The translations under genes were made by a program, and so were the position numbers. The notes below the pieces were generated by a model that was not told the DNA's origin, searched no databases, and saw only the letters and a list, made by a program, of their open reading frames with translations. 64,000 bases of DNA, taken from NCBI GenBank assembly GCA_947449575.1, contig CANFRV010000004.1:92033-156032 (forward strand), given 5' to 3'. The stretch is from Flavobacteriales bacterium (GTDB lineage: Bacteria; Bacteroidota; Bacteroidia; Flavobacteriales_D; Crocinitomicaceae). Shown piece by piece: positions 7,469 to 16,636 of the stretch. How positions within the stretch are numbered: position 1 is the first letter of the stretch; each line of letters begins with the position of its first letter.

Positions 7469-10006
7469 TTGATTAAAAATCGTATCATATTCTTATTTAT
7501 CTTAAGGACATTGTTAATAATGTCCTTTCTAAATAATTCGTACGCACAACTATTAGATAAAAAAGCGAGAGACACCATTTACGTCAATGATGATTCTTTC
7601 GAAGAGCTAGCCAAATACGGTGCCAAGGATTCCATTTATTTAGATGTCAAAGAAAATAAAATTCATTTATACGGCGAAGCACATTTAGAATATCTTGAAA
7701 CCAATATGAAGGCCGGGTATATACTCGTTGACCTTAAAAAAAATGAAGTTTTCGCCTCATACATTCTAACGAAAGACAGCAATAAAATTGAAATGCCGCA
7801 GTTCAAAAATGGTGCGGAAGAAATTCAAGCCTCTCGTATCCGATATAACTTCAAAACGCAAAAAGGATACATTGAAGAAGTGAAAATAAAACAAGATGAA
7901 ATTTTCTTGTATATGGGAGTCGCCAAGAGACAACATAACGGAGATATTCATTTTAAGCAAGGTCGATTTACTACGTGTGAATTAGATGACCCTCATTATC
8001 ATTTTAATTTATCCAAAGCAGTAATGATTCCGGACAAAAGAATTGTTACTGGTCCAATGAATTTATGGATTAAAGGAGTTCCAACACCTTTTGGATTACC
8101 ATTTAGTATTATTCCTCAAGCGAAGGAAAGAACACACGGACTTTTGTTTCCTCAAATAATTCCTATGTCTGCTCTTGGTTTTGGAGTGAATGATCTCGGG
8201 TATTTCTTTCCTATCAACAAGTCGCTTCACACAAGTGCTTTTATCACACTATACAACAGAGGAAGTTGGGGAGTAAAAAATACAACTGATTATTTTACTT
8301 TATACAAACGAAAAGGTTCATTTAATATAGATTTTCAGCAAATGAAACAAGGTTTTCCTAGTACCAAAGACAATAATAAATTAAGCGTAAGCTGGGATCA
8401 TTTGAAAGATCCAAAATCAAATCCCTTTTGGTCATTTTCAGCTAAAGTGAATTATATTTCTGATAATAACGCGAAAACTAGTTTATATCCTCAGAATGTT
8501 CAATATTTTAACAATCAATTGAATTCAGATATTAATTTACAACGACTTTTTCCAGGAAAACCTCTAACCATGGGATTAAAAATAGGTTTGAAACAAAGTA
8601 CACAAACAAAGAATATTTCGCTAACAAGCCCCATCTACAATGTCAATTTAACAAGAATATTTCCTCTTAAAAAATTTATTCATGGTGATCAAGAATGGAA
8701 AAAAGTATTTTCTTCACTATCATTTGCATATACCGGAGAAATTCAAAACAAATCGACTTTTAAAGACACTTTATTAACACAGCACAACTATTCTCAAATA
8801 CAAAATCAGTTTTTAAATGGTATTTCCCAAAATATGACGATTCAGACCACAGCAGGGTTATTTAAAAACACTTGGAAATTCAATCCTTCTGTTACCTACT
8901 CCAACCGAATCAACTTTCAGCAAATAGAGAAAAACTACGTTGTAGATTCCGTTATAACTAATTTAACTCAAAAAACAGGTTATTCACATGATTTATCGTT
9001 CAATGCATCTTTAACGACAGTTGTTTACAGCTATTACCGATTTATTGGAAAAAGTAAACCCTTATTAAGACATATTCTGACGCCCACTTTCGGATTTAAA
9101 TTCATACCGAATTTAAACACTTTTTCGACGCTTGATACCGGTACCGTTGCAATAAAGACAATTAGATACTCACCTTTTGAGCAAAGTGTTTATTCGTCCA
9201 ACCCAACAAATAGTGCCGGTTTGATTACGTTCGGAATAAACAATACGTTTGAATTGAAGAGAAAATCAGACAAGGATACAATTACTGGATTTAAGAAAAC
9301 GAATATTATAGATGTCCTTTCCTTAAATGGTAACTATGATGTTTTAAAAGATTCTATGAAGCTTTCTACGATTGAGATCAATTTAAGAATTAGCCCTGCT
9401 AAATCAATAAGTTTTGTCGCTTCATCAAATTACAGCCCCTATGCTTGGGATAGTACAACAGGAATGGATATTGGAAAGTATGCTTTAAATTCAACAGGAA
9501 AAATAGGTCGACTTCTTTCTACCAATTTAAACACCTCTTATGTAGTCACATCAAAAGTAAGCAGAGAAAAGCTAGAAGAAGTATCCAAAAAAAGCGGGAC
9601 TAATTGGAATACAGACTATACGTATTTCTCGCTCTACCCAGAACGTGTGGTTAATTTTGAAATTCCATGGAAAATTACTTTTACACATATTTATAGCATC
9701 AACGCTAATACCACAAAAACGGCTTCAAATTCAAATAATTTCAGACAAGTACAAACAATTTCTACCAATGGTGATTTAAGTTTTACGAAACGTTGGAAAA
9801 TTATTGGTACGGTCAATTTTGACGTTCAAACAGTAAAAATAACCTACACCACATTAACGCTAACAAGAGATATGCATTGCTGGAATCTATCTTTTAACTG
9901 GATTCCCATTGGACAAAATCAAAGTTTTCTATTTAGTTTGCGATCCACTTCTTCCATGTTTAAAGATGCAAAATTGGATCTACGAAAACCACCTTTATTT
10001 TTCTAA
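7469..10006 (+). CDS. lptD: LPS-assembly outer membrane protein LptD
   Basis: This 845-residue outer-membrane protein moves LPS to the outer leaflet. After a signal peptide (ending near NNSYAQ, residue 27) comes an OstA/LptD jelly-roll region (about 55-190; segments LYGEAHLEYLETNMKAGY and KQGRFTTCELDDPHYHF). A long beta-barrel with many aromatic-alternating strands follows, ending with DLRKPPLFF and an aromatic C-terminal residue. Length and the PFSIIPQAKERTHGLLFPQI segment fit Bacteroidota LptD. The start is TTG at 7469; an ATG at 7520 would cut into the signal peptide. Divergence from the amidase gene puts envelope functions together. Confidence 0.88.
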   Translation: MIKNRIIFLFILRTLLIMSFLNNSYAQLLDKKARDTIYVNDDSFEELAKYGAKDSIYLDVKENKIHLYGEAHLEYLETNMKAGYILVDLKKNEVFASYILTKDSNKIEMPQFKNGAEEIQASRIRYNFKTQKGYIEEVKIKQDEIFLYMGVAKRQHNGDIHFKQGRFTTCELDDPHYHFNLSKAVMIPDKRIVTGPMNLWIKGVPTPFGLPFSIIPQAKERTHGLLFPQIIPMSALGFGVNDLGYFFPINKSLHTSAFITLYNRGSWGVKNTTDYFTLYKRKGSFNIDFQQMKQGFPSTKDNNKLSVSWDHLKDPKSNPFWSFSAKVNYISDNNAKTSLYPQNVQYFNNQLNSDINLQRLFPGKPLTMGLKIGLKQSTQTKNISLTSPIYNVNLTRIFPLKKFIHGDQEWKKVFSSLSFAYTGEIQNKSTFKDTLLTQHNYSQIQNQFLNGISQNMTIQTTAGLFKNTWKFNPSVTYSNRINFQQIEKNYVVDSVITNLTQKTGYSHDLSFNASLTTVVYSYYRFIGKSKPLLRHILTPTFGFKFIPNLNTFSTLDTGTVAIKTIRYSPFEQSVYSSNPTNSAGLITFGINNTFELKRKSDKDTITGFKKTNIIDVLSLNGNYDVLKDSMKLSTIEINLRISPAKSISFVASSNYSPYAWDSTTGMDIGKYALNSTGKIGRLLSTNLNTSYVVTSKVSREKLEEVSKKSGTNWNTDYTYFSLYPERVVNFEIPWKITFTHIYSINANTTKTASNSNNFRQVQTISTNGDLSFTKRWKIIGTVNFDVQTVKITYTTLTLTRDMHCWNLSFNWIPIGQNQSFLFSLRSTSSMFKDAKLDLRKPPLFF

Positions 10007-10110
10007 AGAAAAGTCAATTTAGTAAGGTGTGAATTCGTACCATTTAATGAAAGATTGCACTATTTTAATCTCAAATTTTCAAGGCATTCACAAACAACAA
10101 AATCTTTTCG

Positions 10111-10118
10111 TAATTTTG
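10111..10118 (+). promoter_or_regulatory. Candidate -7 box for yqgE
   Basis: TAATTTTG matches TAnnTTTG about 17 bases before the TTG start of the YqgE-like gene. No convincing -33 TTG is visible. Confidence 0.4.
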
Positions 10119-10134
10119 TTAAAAACAGTTTAAA

Positions 10135-10710
10135 TTGATTGATTTATCATTTACAAATCCAGTAGAACCAGAGAAGGCAAAATTTCTTATCTCTGACCCT
10201 TTTTTGCAGGAAGATTATTTCAGCAGGTCCATCATTTTTTTATGCGAACACAATAATGAAGGCAGTTTTGGATTCGTTATAAATAATTTCATCTCTGTCA
10301 ATTTGCATGAATTAGATGAAAATTTCCCAGAGATAGAAACACAAATTAGTTTAGGAGGTCCAATTGAAGTTAATAGTTTATACTTCATTCATGCTTTTGG
10401 GGAACAAATTCAAAATAGTGCGGTCATTTCAGAAGGAATTTACTTAGGTGGTGATTTTCAAGAACTATCTAATTTAATAAAAACAGAACCAGCGCTTATT
10501 GATAAAGTTCGCTTTTTTATTGGATATGCGGGATGGTCAGCTGGTCAGTTGCAAAAAGAAATAACCACTAACTCATGGGTAACCATTGACATACCAGCTA
10601 CCAGTATATTCAAAGCAAAAACAAAGCAAAATTGGAAAAGATACATGTATGATTTAGGAGGGAAATTTAAAATTATGTCCAAATTTCCAAAAGATCCAAA
10701 TAATAACTAA
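10135..10710 (+). CDS. YqgE/AlgH family protein (UPF0301)
   Basis: This 191-residue cytosolic protein of the YqgE/AlgH family has the typical opening KAKFLISDPFLQEDYFSRSI, the motif NEGSFGFVINN, and FFIGYAGWSAGQLQKEI near residue 130. The molecular role of the family is poorly defined; AlgH was first linked to alginate regulation in Pseudomonas. The start is TTG at 10135, since no ATG lies near and the reading matches the family length. It stands alone between lptD and the lpxL-like gene with its own candidate promoter. Confidence 0.85.
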   Translation: MIDLSFTNPVEPEKAKFLISDPFLQEDYFSRSIIFLCEHNNEGSFGFVINNFISVNLHELDENFPEIETQISLGGPIEVNSLYFIHAFGEQIQNSAVISEGIYLGGDFQELSNLIKTEPALIDKVRFFIGYAGWSAGQLQKEITTNSWVTIDIPATSIFKAKTKQNWKRYMYDLGGKFKIMSKFPKDPNNN

Positions 10711-10853
10711 TAGTCGAACGAGGACTATAATTCATTTACTTCTCGCATTATTACTAAAACCTTGCACCTAAATATTTTCAAACTGCACCATTCAGAATAC
10801 TTAAAATAGAATAATAAAATACGTGTATTATAAAAATTCACTTGACTATCTGC

Positions 10854-10883
10854 TTTGATATAAGGACAAAAAGAGTACTTTTG
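10854..10883 (+). promoter_or_regulatory. Promoter of the lpxL-rarA operon
   Basis: TTTG at 10854-10857 and TACTTTTG at 10876-10883 are separated by 18 bases, a good match to the Bacteroidota pattern TTTG/TAnnTTTG. The predicted transcript starts about 10 bases before the ATG at 10900. Confidence 0.6.
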
Positions 10884-10899
10884 ACACCATTCTGAAAAT

Positions 10900-11775
10900 A
10901 TGACGAATTTCTTTAGTCGAATTTTATTTTATGGTCTTGCTCTTCCGATTTCGTATCTACCTTTTCGGCTGCTTTATTGGTTCGCGGACTTTTTATACAT
11001 AATATGCTATTATTTAATTGGTTACAGGAAGAAAGTTGTCAGAAAAAACTTAAAAAATTCTTTTCCTGAACTCTCCGATTCTGAGTTAAAAGTAATTGAA
11101 AAAAAATTCTACCATCATTTTGCCGATTTCCTAGTTGAAAGTGCAAAATCGTTTACAATTTCAGAAAAAAACATTCAAAAGAGATGTTCGATAATTAACC
11201 CAGAGTTACCCAACTCTTATTTCGAAAAAAATAAGAGTATTATTATCCTCTGCGGACATTATAATAATTGGGAATATTATGCGGTCGGTCTTCAGCAACA
11301 AATGAAGCATAAGACCTTAGCTGCATATCACCCACTAAAAAATAAATTCTTTGACCGAATTATCATGAAATCACGTCAGCGATTTGGAATGAAAATGGTC
11401 AGCATGCGAGAAACACCTCGCTATTTTGCAAGTAAAGGGGAAAAGCCGACCATGACAATAATGGTCAACGATCAATCACCTGCTGATCCTAAAAAAGCAT
11501 ATTGGAACACTTTCCTGCACCAAGATACTGGTTGGATGAAAGGTACAGAAAGATTAGCTGCAAAATATGATCAAGCGGTTCTATTTGGATGTATTCGTAA
11601 AGTAAAAAGAGGGTTTTACGAAGTGACTTTTTATCCTATAACGGACGAGCCTGCTGCCGTGAGTGAAGGATTTATACTTGATAAGCATACCGAATATCTT
11701 GAGATGGTGATTGCTGAACATCCTGAGTATTGGCTATGGTCTCACAGACGATGGAAACATAAACGACCAACTTAG
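10900..11775 (+). CDS. LpxL/HtrB-family lipid A acyltransferase
   Basis: This 291-residue member of the LpxL/HtrB lysophospholipid acyltransferase family adds secondary acyl chains to lipid A. It has an N-terminal membrane helix and the catalytic HX4E motif in GHYNNWEYY (near residue 121). It also has the motif DQSPADPKKAYWNTFL and the terminal WLWSHRRWK signature. It is the first gene of a rightward operon, and rarA starts 1 base after its stop. A paralogue follows rarA. Which acyl chain or position it serves cannot be told from sequence. Confidence 0.87.
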   Translation: MTNFFSRILFYGLALPISYLPFRLLYWFADFLYIICYYLIGYRKKVVRKNLKNSFPELSDSELKVIEKKFYHHFADFLVESAKSFTISEKNIQKRCSIINPELPNSYFEKNKSIIILCGHYNNWEYYAVGLQQQMKHKTLAAYHPLKNKFFDRIIMKSRQRFGMKMVSMRETPRYFASKGEKPTMTIMVNDQSPADPKKAYWNTFLHQDTGWMKGTERLAAKYDQAVLFGCIRKVKRGFYEVTFYPITDEPAAVSEGFILDKHTEYLEMVIAEHPEYWLWSHRRWKHKRPT

Positions 11776-11776
11776 C

Positions 11777-13060
11777 ATGACAATTCTAGCACCATTAGCA
11801 GAACGTATGCGTCCGAAAACATTAAATTCATACATCGGACAACAACATCTTCTGAAAGAAGGTGCTTCTCTTCGTCGTGCATTGGATTCAGGATTAATTC
11901 CTTCCATGATTTTATGGGGTCCCCCAGGCGTTGGAAAAACAACCTTAGCACACTTAATTGCTGACTATTTGCAAAGACCTGTTCATGTATTATCTGCAAT
12001 ATCCTCTGGAGTAAAAGATGTTAGAGAAATAATACAAAAAGTGGAGCAAAGTGGAATGTTTCAGCAAAAAGGAACTCTGTTATTTATTGATGAAATTCAC
12101 CGTTTCTCTAAAGCACAGCAAGATTCACTATTAGGTGCGGTAGAAAAAGGAACCGTTACGTTAATTGGAGCCACCACTGAAAACCCTTCTTTTGAGGTTA
12201 TTTCCGCACTTTTATCTCGTTGTCAAGTTTATACATTACAAAATCACACAAAAGAAGATTTATTAGAATTATTGATTCGCGCCATTAATGAAGATCAACT
12301 GCTAAAAAAGAAGAAGATTGAATTAAAAGAAACGAATGCTTTACTTGCTATTTCTGGAGGAGACGCTCGAAAATTATTGAATGTTTTTGAAATTATTATT
12401 GGTACCTTCCAAAATCAAACCACCATTGAAATAACAGATGAAATAGTTATGGCGTGCGCACAGCAAAGCCTTGCAATGTATGATAAAGATGGGGAGCAGC
12501 ATTACGACATTATTTCTGCTTTTATTAAATCTATTCGAGGAAGTGATGCCAATGCAGCAATTTATTGGCTCGCAAGAATGGTTGAAGGTGGCGAAGATCC
12601 AAAATTTATTGCACGAAGACTTATTATTTCTGCTGTAGAAGATATAGGATTAGCTAATCCAAACGCCTTACTTATTGCTAATAATTGTTTTCAAGCGGTG
12701 GAAGTAGTTGGCTGGCCAGAATCAAGACTTATTTTAGCACAATGCACTATCTATTTAGCTACTTCCCCAAAAGGAAATGCATCCTACCAAGCCATTAATT
12801 TAGCACAAGAAGAAGTAAGAAAATCTGGGAATCTAGGGGTTCCTCTTCCACTGAGAAATGCACCAACGAAATTAATGAAAGACCTAGGATATGGAAAAGG
12901 ATATAAATATTCGCACAGTTACCCTGGAAATTTTTCTGAGCAAGAATTTCTTCCAGATGAACTAAGTAATGCCTCTTTTTTCAAAGCAGGAAGTAGTGTA
13001 AAAGAAAAAGAAATTGAAGAAATTATTCACAAATTGTGGGGTAATAAATACAAAGAATAA
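11777..13060 (+). CDS. rarA: Replication-associated recombination protein RarA (MgsA)
   Basis: This clamp-loader-like AAA+ ATPase of about 427 residues acts at stalled replication forks. It opens with [20 protein letters not shown], the family's usual start, followed by Walker [11 protein letters not shown] and Walker [17 protein letters not shown]. Sensor-1 is [11 protein letters not shown], and the C-terminal tetramerisation region has [14 protein letters not shown] and [12 protein letters not shown] choose ATG 11777 because an upstream in-frame start would overlap the acyltransferase by 65 bases and lacks conservation. It is sandwiched between two acyltransferase paralogues with 1-base spacers, an odd mix for a repair gene. 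Confidence 0.93.
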   Translation: MTILAPLAERMRPKTLNSYIGQQHLLKEGASLRRALDSGLIPSMILWGPPGVGKTTLAHLIADYLQRPVHVLSAISSGVKDVREIIQKVEQSGMFQQKGTLLFIDEIHRFSKAQQDSLLGAVEKGTVTLIGATTENPSFEVISALLSRCQVYTLQNHTKEDLLELLIRAINEDQLLKKKKIELKETNALLAISGGDARKLLNVFEIIIGTFQNQTTIEITDEIVMACAQQSLAMYDKDGEQHYDIISAFIKSIRGSDANAAIYWLARMVEGGEDPKFIARRLIISAVEDIGLANPNALLIANNCFQAVEVVGWPESRLILAQCTIYLATSPKGNASYQAINLAQEEVRKSGNLGVPLPLRNAPTKLMKDLGYGKGYKYSHSYPGNFSEQEFLPDELSNASFFKAGSSVKEKEIEEIIHKLWGNKYKE

Positions 13061-13061
13061 G

Positions 13062-13991
13062 ATGTTAGCCAAACTATTATATTATCTCATAATAATTCCA
13101 GCCTCTTATCTTCCTTTAAGAGTCATCTATTTTTTTACAGACATCTTCTACCTTCTATTAATTCTATTTATCCCTTACAGGAAAAAAGTAGTTAGAACAA
13201 ATTTAATAAAGTCCTTTCCTGAAAAATCTTTAAAAGAAATTAAGAAAATCGAACGAAAATTTTATCGACATTTCACTGATTTATTGGCTGAAGGAGTGAA
13301 AAATTTTACTATTTCTAAAAATGAATTATCAAAGAGGATGATTGTTGATAATCCAGAAATACTTGATGATCTGTACGCGAAAAACAAGAGTGTAATTTTA
13401 GTTTCAGGGCATTATAATAATTGGGAATGGCTAGTTACATCACAGAACTATTTATTTAAACATCAAGCGTTAGGAATTGGAATGCCTTTGTCTAACAAGT
13501 TTTGGGATGAAAAGATTAATAATCATCGCTCTCGTTTTGGAATGAAAGTGGTGCATGCTAAAAATTTTAAAGAAGTCATTTCTAAAGAGGTAAACTCCCC
13601 TATTGCTATTTTAGTGCTTGGAGATCAAAGTCCACCTGATTCCAACAAAAGTTATTGGATGAACTTCCTGCATCAGCAAACTGCGGTATTATTTGGGACA
13701 GAACAAATGGCCAATGAATATGGATTCTCAGTCGTATTCTTTGCAATGGAAAAGGTGAAAAGAGGTTTTTATAAAATGCGTCTTGAATTGATTACAGAAG
13801 ATCCAAAATCTATGAATTGGGGAGAAATTACCGAATCGCACACAAAATTATTAGAAAAAGAAATAAATCTAAAACCACAATTCTGGATTTGGTCTCACAA
13901 GCGATGGAAAAGAGCTATTCCGGAAAATTTAGAGCAACTAAAAAAAGATCAATTGGATAAATTTAATTCAAAATACCGTACTAAAATATGA
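13062..13991 (+). CDS. LpxL/HtrB-family lipid A acyltransferase, second copy
   Basis: This acyltransferase of about 309 residues is paralogous to the one before rarA. It shares YRKKVVRxNL, a HF-DLL-EG segment, catalytic HYNNWEW (HX4E, near residue 121), GDQSPPDSNKSYWMNFLHQ and the C-terminal FWIWSHKRWK. I use ATG 13062, one base past the rarA stop. An upstream start would overlap rarA and precede the membrane helix. The last four bases overlap the next gene (ATGA). Two paralogues so close suggest the two secondary acylations of lipid A, which is inference. Confidence 0.87.
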   Translation: MLAKLLYYLIIIPASYLPLRVIYFFTDIFYLLLILFIPYRKKVVRTNLIKSFPEKSLKEIKKIERKFYRHFTDLLAEGVKNFTISKNELSKRMIVDNPEILDDLYAKNKSVILVSGHYNNWEWLVTSQNYLFKHQALGIGMPLSNKFWDEKINNHRSRFGMKVVHAKNFKEVISKEVNSPIAILVLGDQSPPDSNKSYWMNFLHQQTAVLFGTEQMANEYGFSVVFFAMEKVKRGFYKMRLELITEDPKSMNWGEITESHTKLLEKEINLKPQFWIWSHKRWKRAIPENLEQLKKDQLDKFNSKYRTKI

Positions 13992-15013
13992 ATCAGTTTT
14001 CTTTTTTTTCATTGGTAGGGATTGCTTTTTGTTTACAAAATTGTTCTGTAGTGAAAGAAAAAGAATTGATTCAAAAAAACGACAACTTCACTTCTATACA
14101 ATATACGGATTCAACCTGTTATTCAAGATCATTGATTACTGATGGACGAGTTGTTTATGCCGCTAATTCCAATGGAAAGATTTATTCATACAACGTACAT
14201 TCTGAAAAGAAACGAACATTAAATAGTAACACACAACTCGAAGAATTGAGAGATATTTCGATAGTAAATAAATTTATTTTCGGATTGCAAAGTGGAACAA
14301 CTGGAAAATTAATTGAAATATCTCCTAAAAATAAAATTAGAATAATCGAATACGATTTTTGGAAAGGAATCTTTCTGGACGCGATGGATTTTCATGCTAA
14401 AACAGGATTTATTTTAGGAGATCCTGTAGATAATAAATTTTCTCTTTTTTTCTCAAAAGATGGCGGGAAATCATGGAATCCTTGTAAAGGAGAAGTGAAT
14501 TCTTTTGAAGGAGAAGCAGCCTTCGCAGCTAGTGGATCAACTGTTCAAGTTTTAGATGATTCAACTTTTATTTTTGTATCAGGCGGAAGCACGAGTCGAT
14601 TCTTTAAATCAACAGATTGCGGTAAAACTTGGTCAAATTCAATAATCCCTTTTCGCAGTGGTGAAATTACTGGCGCATTTTCTGTATGTTTTAAAAATAA
14701 CATGGAAGGTGTTGCAGTGGGTGGTGATCATTCAAAATTTTCTACTACTGAAAAAACTTCTTTTTATACAGCCGACGGCGGAATCACTTGGAATGAATCA
14801 TTTTCTGGTTTAACAGGTTATAAATCTTGCGTGTATTATAAAAATGGAATCTATTATTCTTGTGGAACAAATGGACTTGATTTTTCACGTGATAACGGTA
14901 AAAATTGGACTCATTTACTAACGAACAACTTTTTCTCTATGACCGCAAATAAACATTTTTTATTTGTTTCAGGACCCAAGGCAACGATAACTAAAATTAA
15001 ATTAATTAAATAA
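13988..15013 (+). CDS. Lipoprotein with BNR/Asp-box repeats (sialidase or Ycf48-like propeller)
   Basis: This 341-residue protein has a signal sequence ending in a lipobox-like LQNC (Cys about 19). It then has at least four Asp-box motifs of the S-x-D-x-G-x-x-W type: SKDGGKSWNP, STDCGKTWSN, TADGGITWNE and SRDNGKNWTH. Asp-boxes mark beta-propeller blades of sialidase or Ycf48-like folds. No sialidase arginine triad is evident, so a binding or assembly role is as likely as an enzyme. It overlaps the acyltransferase stop by four bases, so it is probably translationally coupled. Confidence 0.75.
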   Translation: MNQFSFFSLVGIAFCLQNCSVVKEKELIQKNDNFTSIQYTDSTCYSRSLITDGRVVYAANSNGKIYSYNVHSEKKRTLNSNTQLEELRDISIVNKFIFGLQSGTTGKLIEISPKNKIRIIEYDFWKGIFLDAMDFHAKTGFILGDPVDNKFSLFFSKDGGKSWNPCKGEVNSFEGEAAFAASGSTVQVLDDSTFIFVSGGSTSRFFKSTDCGKTWSNSIIPFRSGEITGAFSVCFKNNMEGVAVGGDHSKFSTTEKTSFYTADGGITWNESFSGLTGYKSCVYYKNGIYYSCGTNGLDFSRDNGKNWTHLLTNNFFSMTANKHFLFVSGPKATITKIKLIK

Positions 15014-15019
15014 GAAAAA

Positions 15020-15679
15020 ATGGATTACAACAATTTAGTTAAAGTAATAAAAGAACTCATTCAAGAAGATTTTAAAGAAGAATCCACTGGTCACGATTGG
15101 CATCACATTCAACGTGTTTATTCTACCGCATGTTATATCCAAACAAAAGAAGGTGGAGACAGAATTGTCGTTGAATTAGCAGCCTTGTTGCATGATATTT
15201 CTGATCACAAATTTAACGGGGGGAAATTAAATGAAGGTGGAAAAGTAGCTTATGAATTGCTAATTGAAAATAATTGTGATGAAGTAATCGCACAACAAGT
15301 AAAAAAGATAATAGATAAAGTTTCATTCAAAGGTGCGAAGGTACATGATGAAGTTGAATCGTTAGAAGGTCAAATTGTTCAAGATGCTGATAGACTAGAT
15401 GCTATTGGAGCTATTGGAATTGCTCGTGCTTTTGCTTTTGGAGGAAATCGAAACAGACCCATATACGAACCGAGTTCTTTGCCTACTTTACATGATACTT
15501 TTGATTCATATGCAAATTCAAAAAGTCATACAATAAATCACTTTCATGAAAAATTACTACTTTTAAAGGATAGACTGCACACTGAAACAGCAAAAACGAT
15601 TGGAAAACAAAGACATTCATATATGGAAGATTTTCTAATGCAGTTTCATGCAGAATGGGATTTAAATTCAACATTATAA
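15020..15679 (+). CDS. HD-domain phosphohydrolase
   Basis: This 219-residue cytosolic metal-dependent phosphohydrolase of the HD superfamily has the first His-Asp elements in GHDWHHIQRV (about 24-33) and the central HD pair in ALLHDISDHKF (about 57-67). A later DADRLDAIGAIGIARAF closes the site; this last motif is typical of the YedJ/YpgQ-like group. Members hydrolyse nucleotide or small phosphate esters, but the substrate cannot be assigned here. It sits six bases after the BNR lipoprotein and four before the ROK kinase. Confidence 0.83.
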   Translation: MDYNNLVKVIKELIQEDFKEESTGHDWHHIQRVYSTACYIQTKEGGDRIVVELAALLHDISDHKFNGGKLNEGGKVAYELLIENNCDEVIAQQVKKIIDKVSFKGAKVHDEVESLEGQIVQDADRLDAIGAIGIARAFAFGGNRNRPIYEPSSLPTLHDTFDSYANSKSHTINHFHEKLLLLKDRLHTETAKTIGKQRHSYMEDFLMQFHAEWDLNSTL

Positions 15680-15682
15680 TCA

Positions 15683-16621
15683 ATGTTAAAACAGTTCGCA
15701 TTAGGAATTGATATCGGAGGAACTAATTCAGCGTATGGATTGGTAGATAATTTAGGCAATATCGCTTATGAAACAAGTATTCCCACAACTAATTTTGATC
15801 AAGCAGAAGATTTAGTGCTGGCTATTTTTAATGACCTACAACAACGAGATTTAATCGATTCTATCATTGGAATAAGTATTGGTGCGCCAAACGGGAATCA
15901 CTTCACCGGAAATATAGAATACGCACCCAATTTAAAATGGAAAGGCATTATTCCTTTGGCTAAATTATTTCAGGAAAAATTCAATAAACCATCTCAACTA
16001 ACCAATGATGCCAATGCAGCAGCGATTGGAGAGAAACTATTTGGAAATGCGAAAGATTTGGCAAATTTCGTAACCATTACTTTAGGCACGGGACTTGGCA
16101 GTGGAATTATAATTGATAACAAAATTGTTTATGGAGAAGAAGGTTTTGCAGGAGAATTTGGTCACATCAGAGTTATTCCCAATGGCAGAATTTGTGGATG
16201 CGGAAGAAAGGGCTGCCTGGAAACATATGCATCTTCAACAGGAGTTAAACGCAGTATTCAGGAGCTAGATTCAATCAATAAAAGTTCATCCATTCTTTTA
16301 AATATAGAACATCCAGAAGCGATAGATGTTTTTGAGGCAGCTAAAAATGGTGATTTATTTTCCAACGAGATCATTGAATTTACCGCTCAAATATTAGGAT
16401 CATCACTAGCCGATTTTGCTTGTTTCTCCAATCCAAAAGCATACGTTTTATTTGGAGGAATTGCTCAAAGTGGAGAAAAGTTTGCTGAACGTGTTAAATT
16501 TTATTTAGAAGAAAGTCTTCTTTCGATATTCAAAAATAAAATAGAAATTAGGATCTCTTCATTACATGATAAAAATGCTGCTATTCTTGGTGCTGCAGCG
16601 ACCGTTTTTCTTAAAAAGTAA
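15683..16621 (+). CDS. ROK-family sugar kinase, glucokinase-like
   Basis: This 312-residue ROK kinase has N-terminal ATP-binding GIDIGGTNSAYGLVD, a TLGTGLGSGI loop, and a FGHIRV motif. The zinc-binding cysteine cluster CGCGRKGCLE follows, with conserved Cys and His residues. ROK proteins phosphorylate hexoses such as glucose, mannose or N-acetyl sugars. Because the next gene encodes a GH92 mannosidase, mannose is a reasonable substrate guess, but the sequence does not prove it. The gene is packed in the operon with spacers under 20 bases. Confidence 0.85.
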   Translation: MLKQFALGIDIGGTNSAYGLVDNLGNIAYETSIPTTNFDQAEDLVLAIFNDLQQRDLIDSIIGISIGAPNGNHFTGNIEYAPNLKWKGIIPLAKLFQEKFNKPSQLTNDANAAAIGEKLFGNAKDLANFVTITLGTGLGSGIIIDNKIVYGEEGFAGEFGHIRVIPNGRICGCGRKGCLETYASSTGVKRSIQELDSINKSSSILLNIEHPEAIDVFEAAKNGDLFSNEIIEFTAQILGSSLADFACFSNPKAYVLFGGIAQSGEKFAERVKFYLEESLLSIFKNKIEIRISSLHDKNAAILGAAATVFLKK

Positions 16622-16636
16622 TAAAACTTTAGATAA

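Noticed and set aside
11711..11776. Upstream in-frame start for rarA
   Set aside because: It would overlap the acyltransferase by 65 bases, and the extra residues do not match the family, which starts near [14 protein letters not shown].
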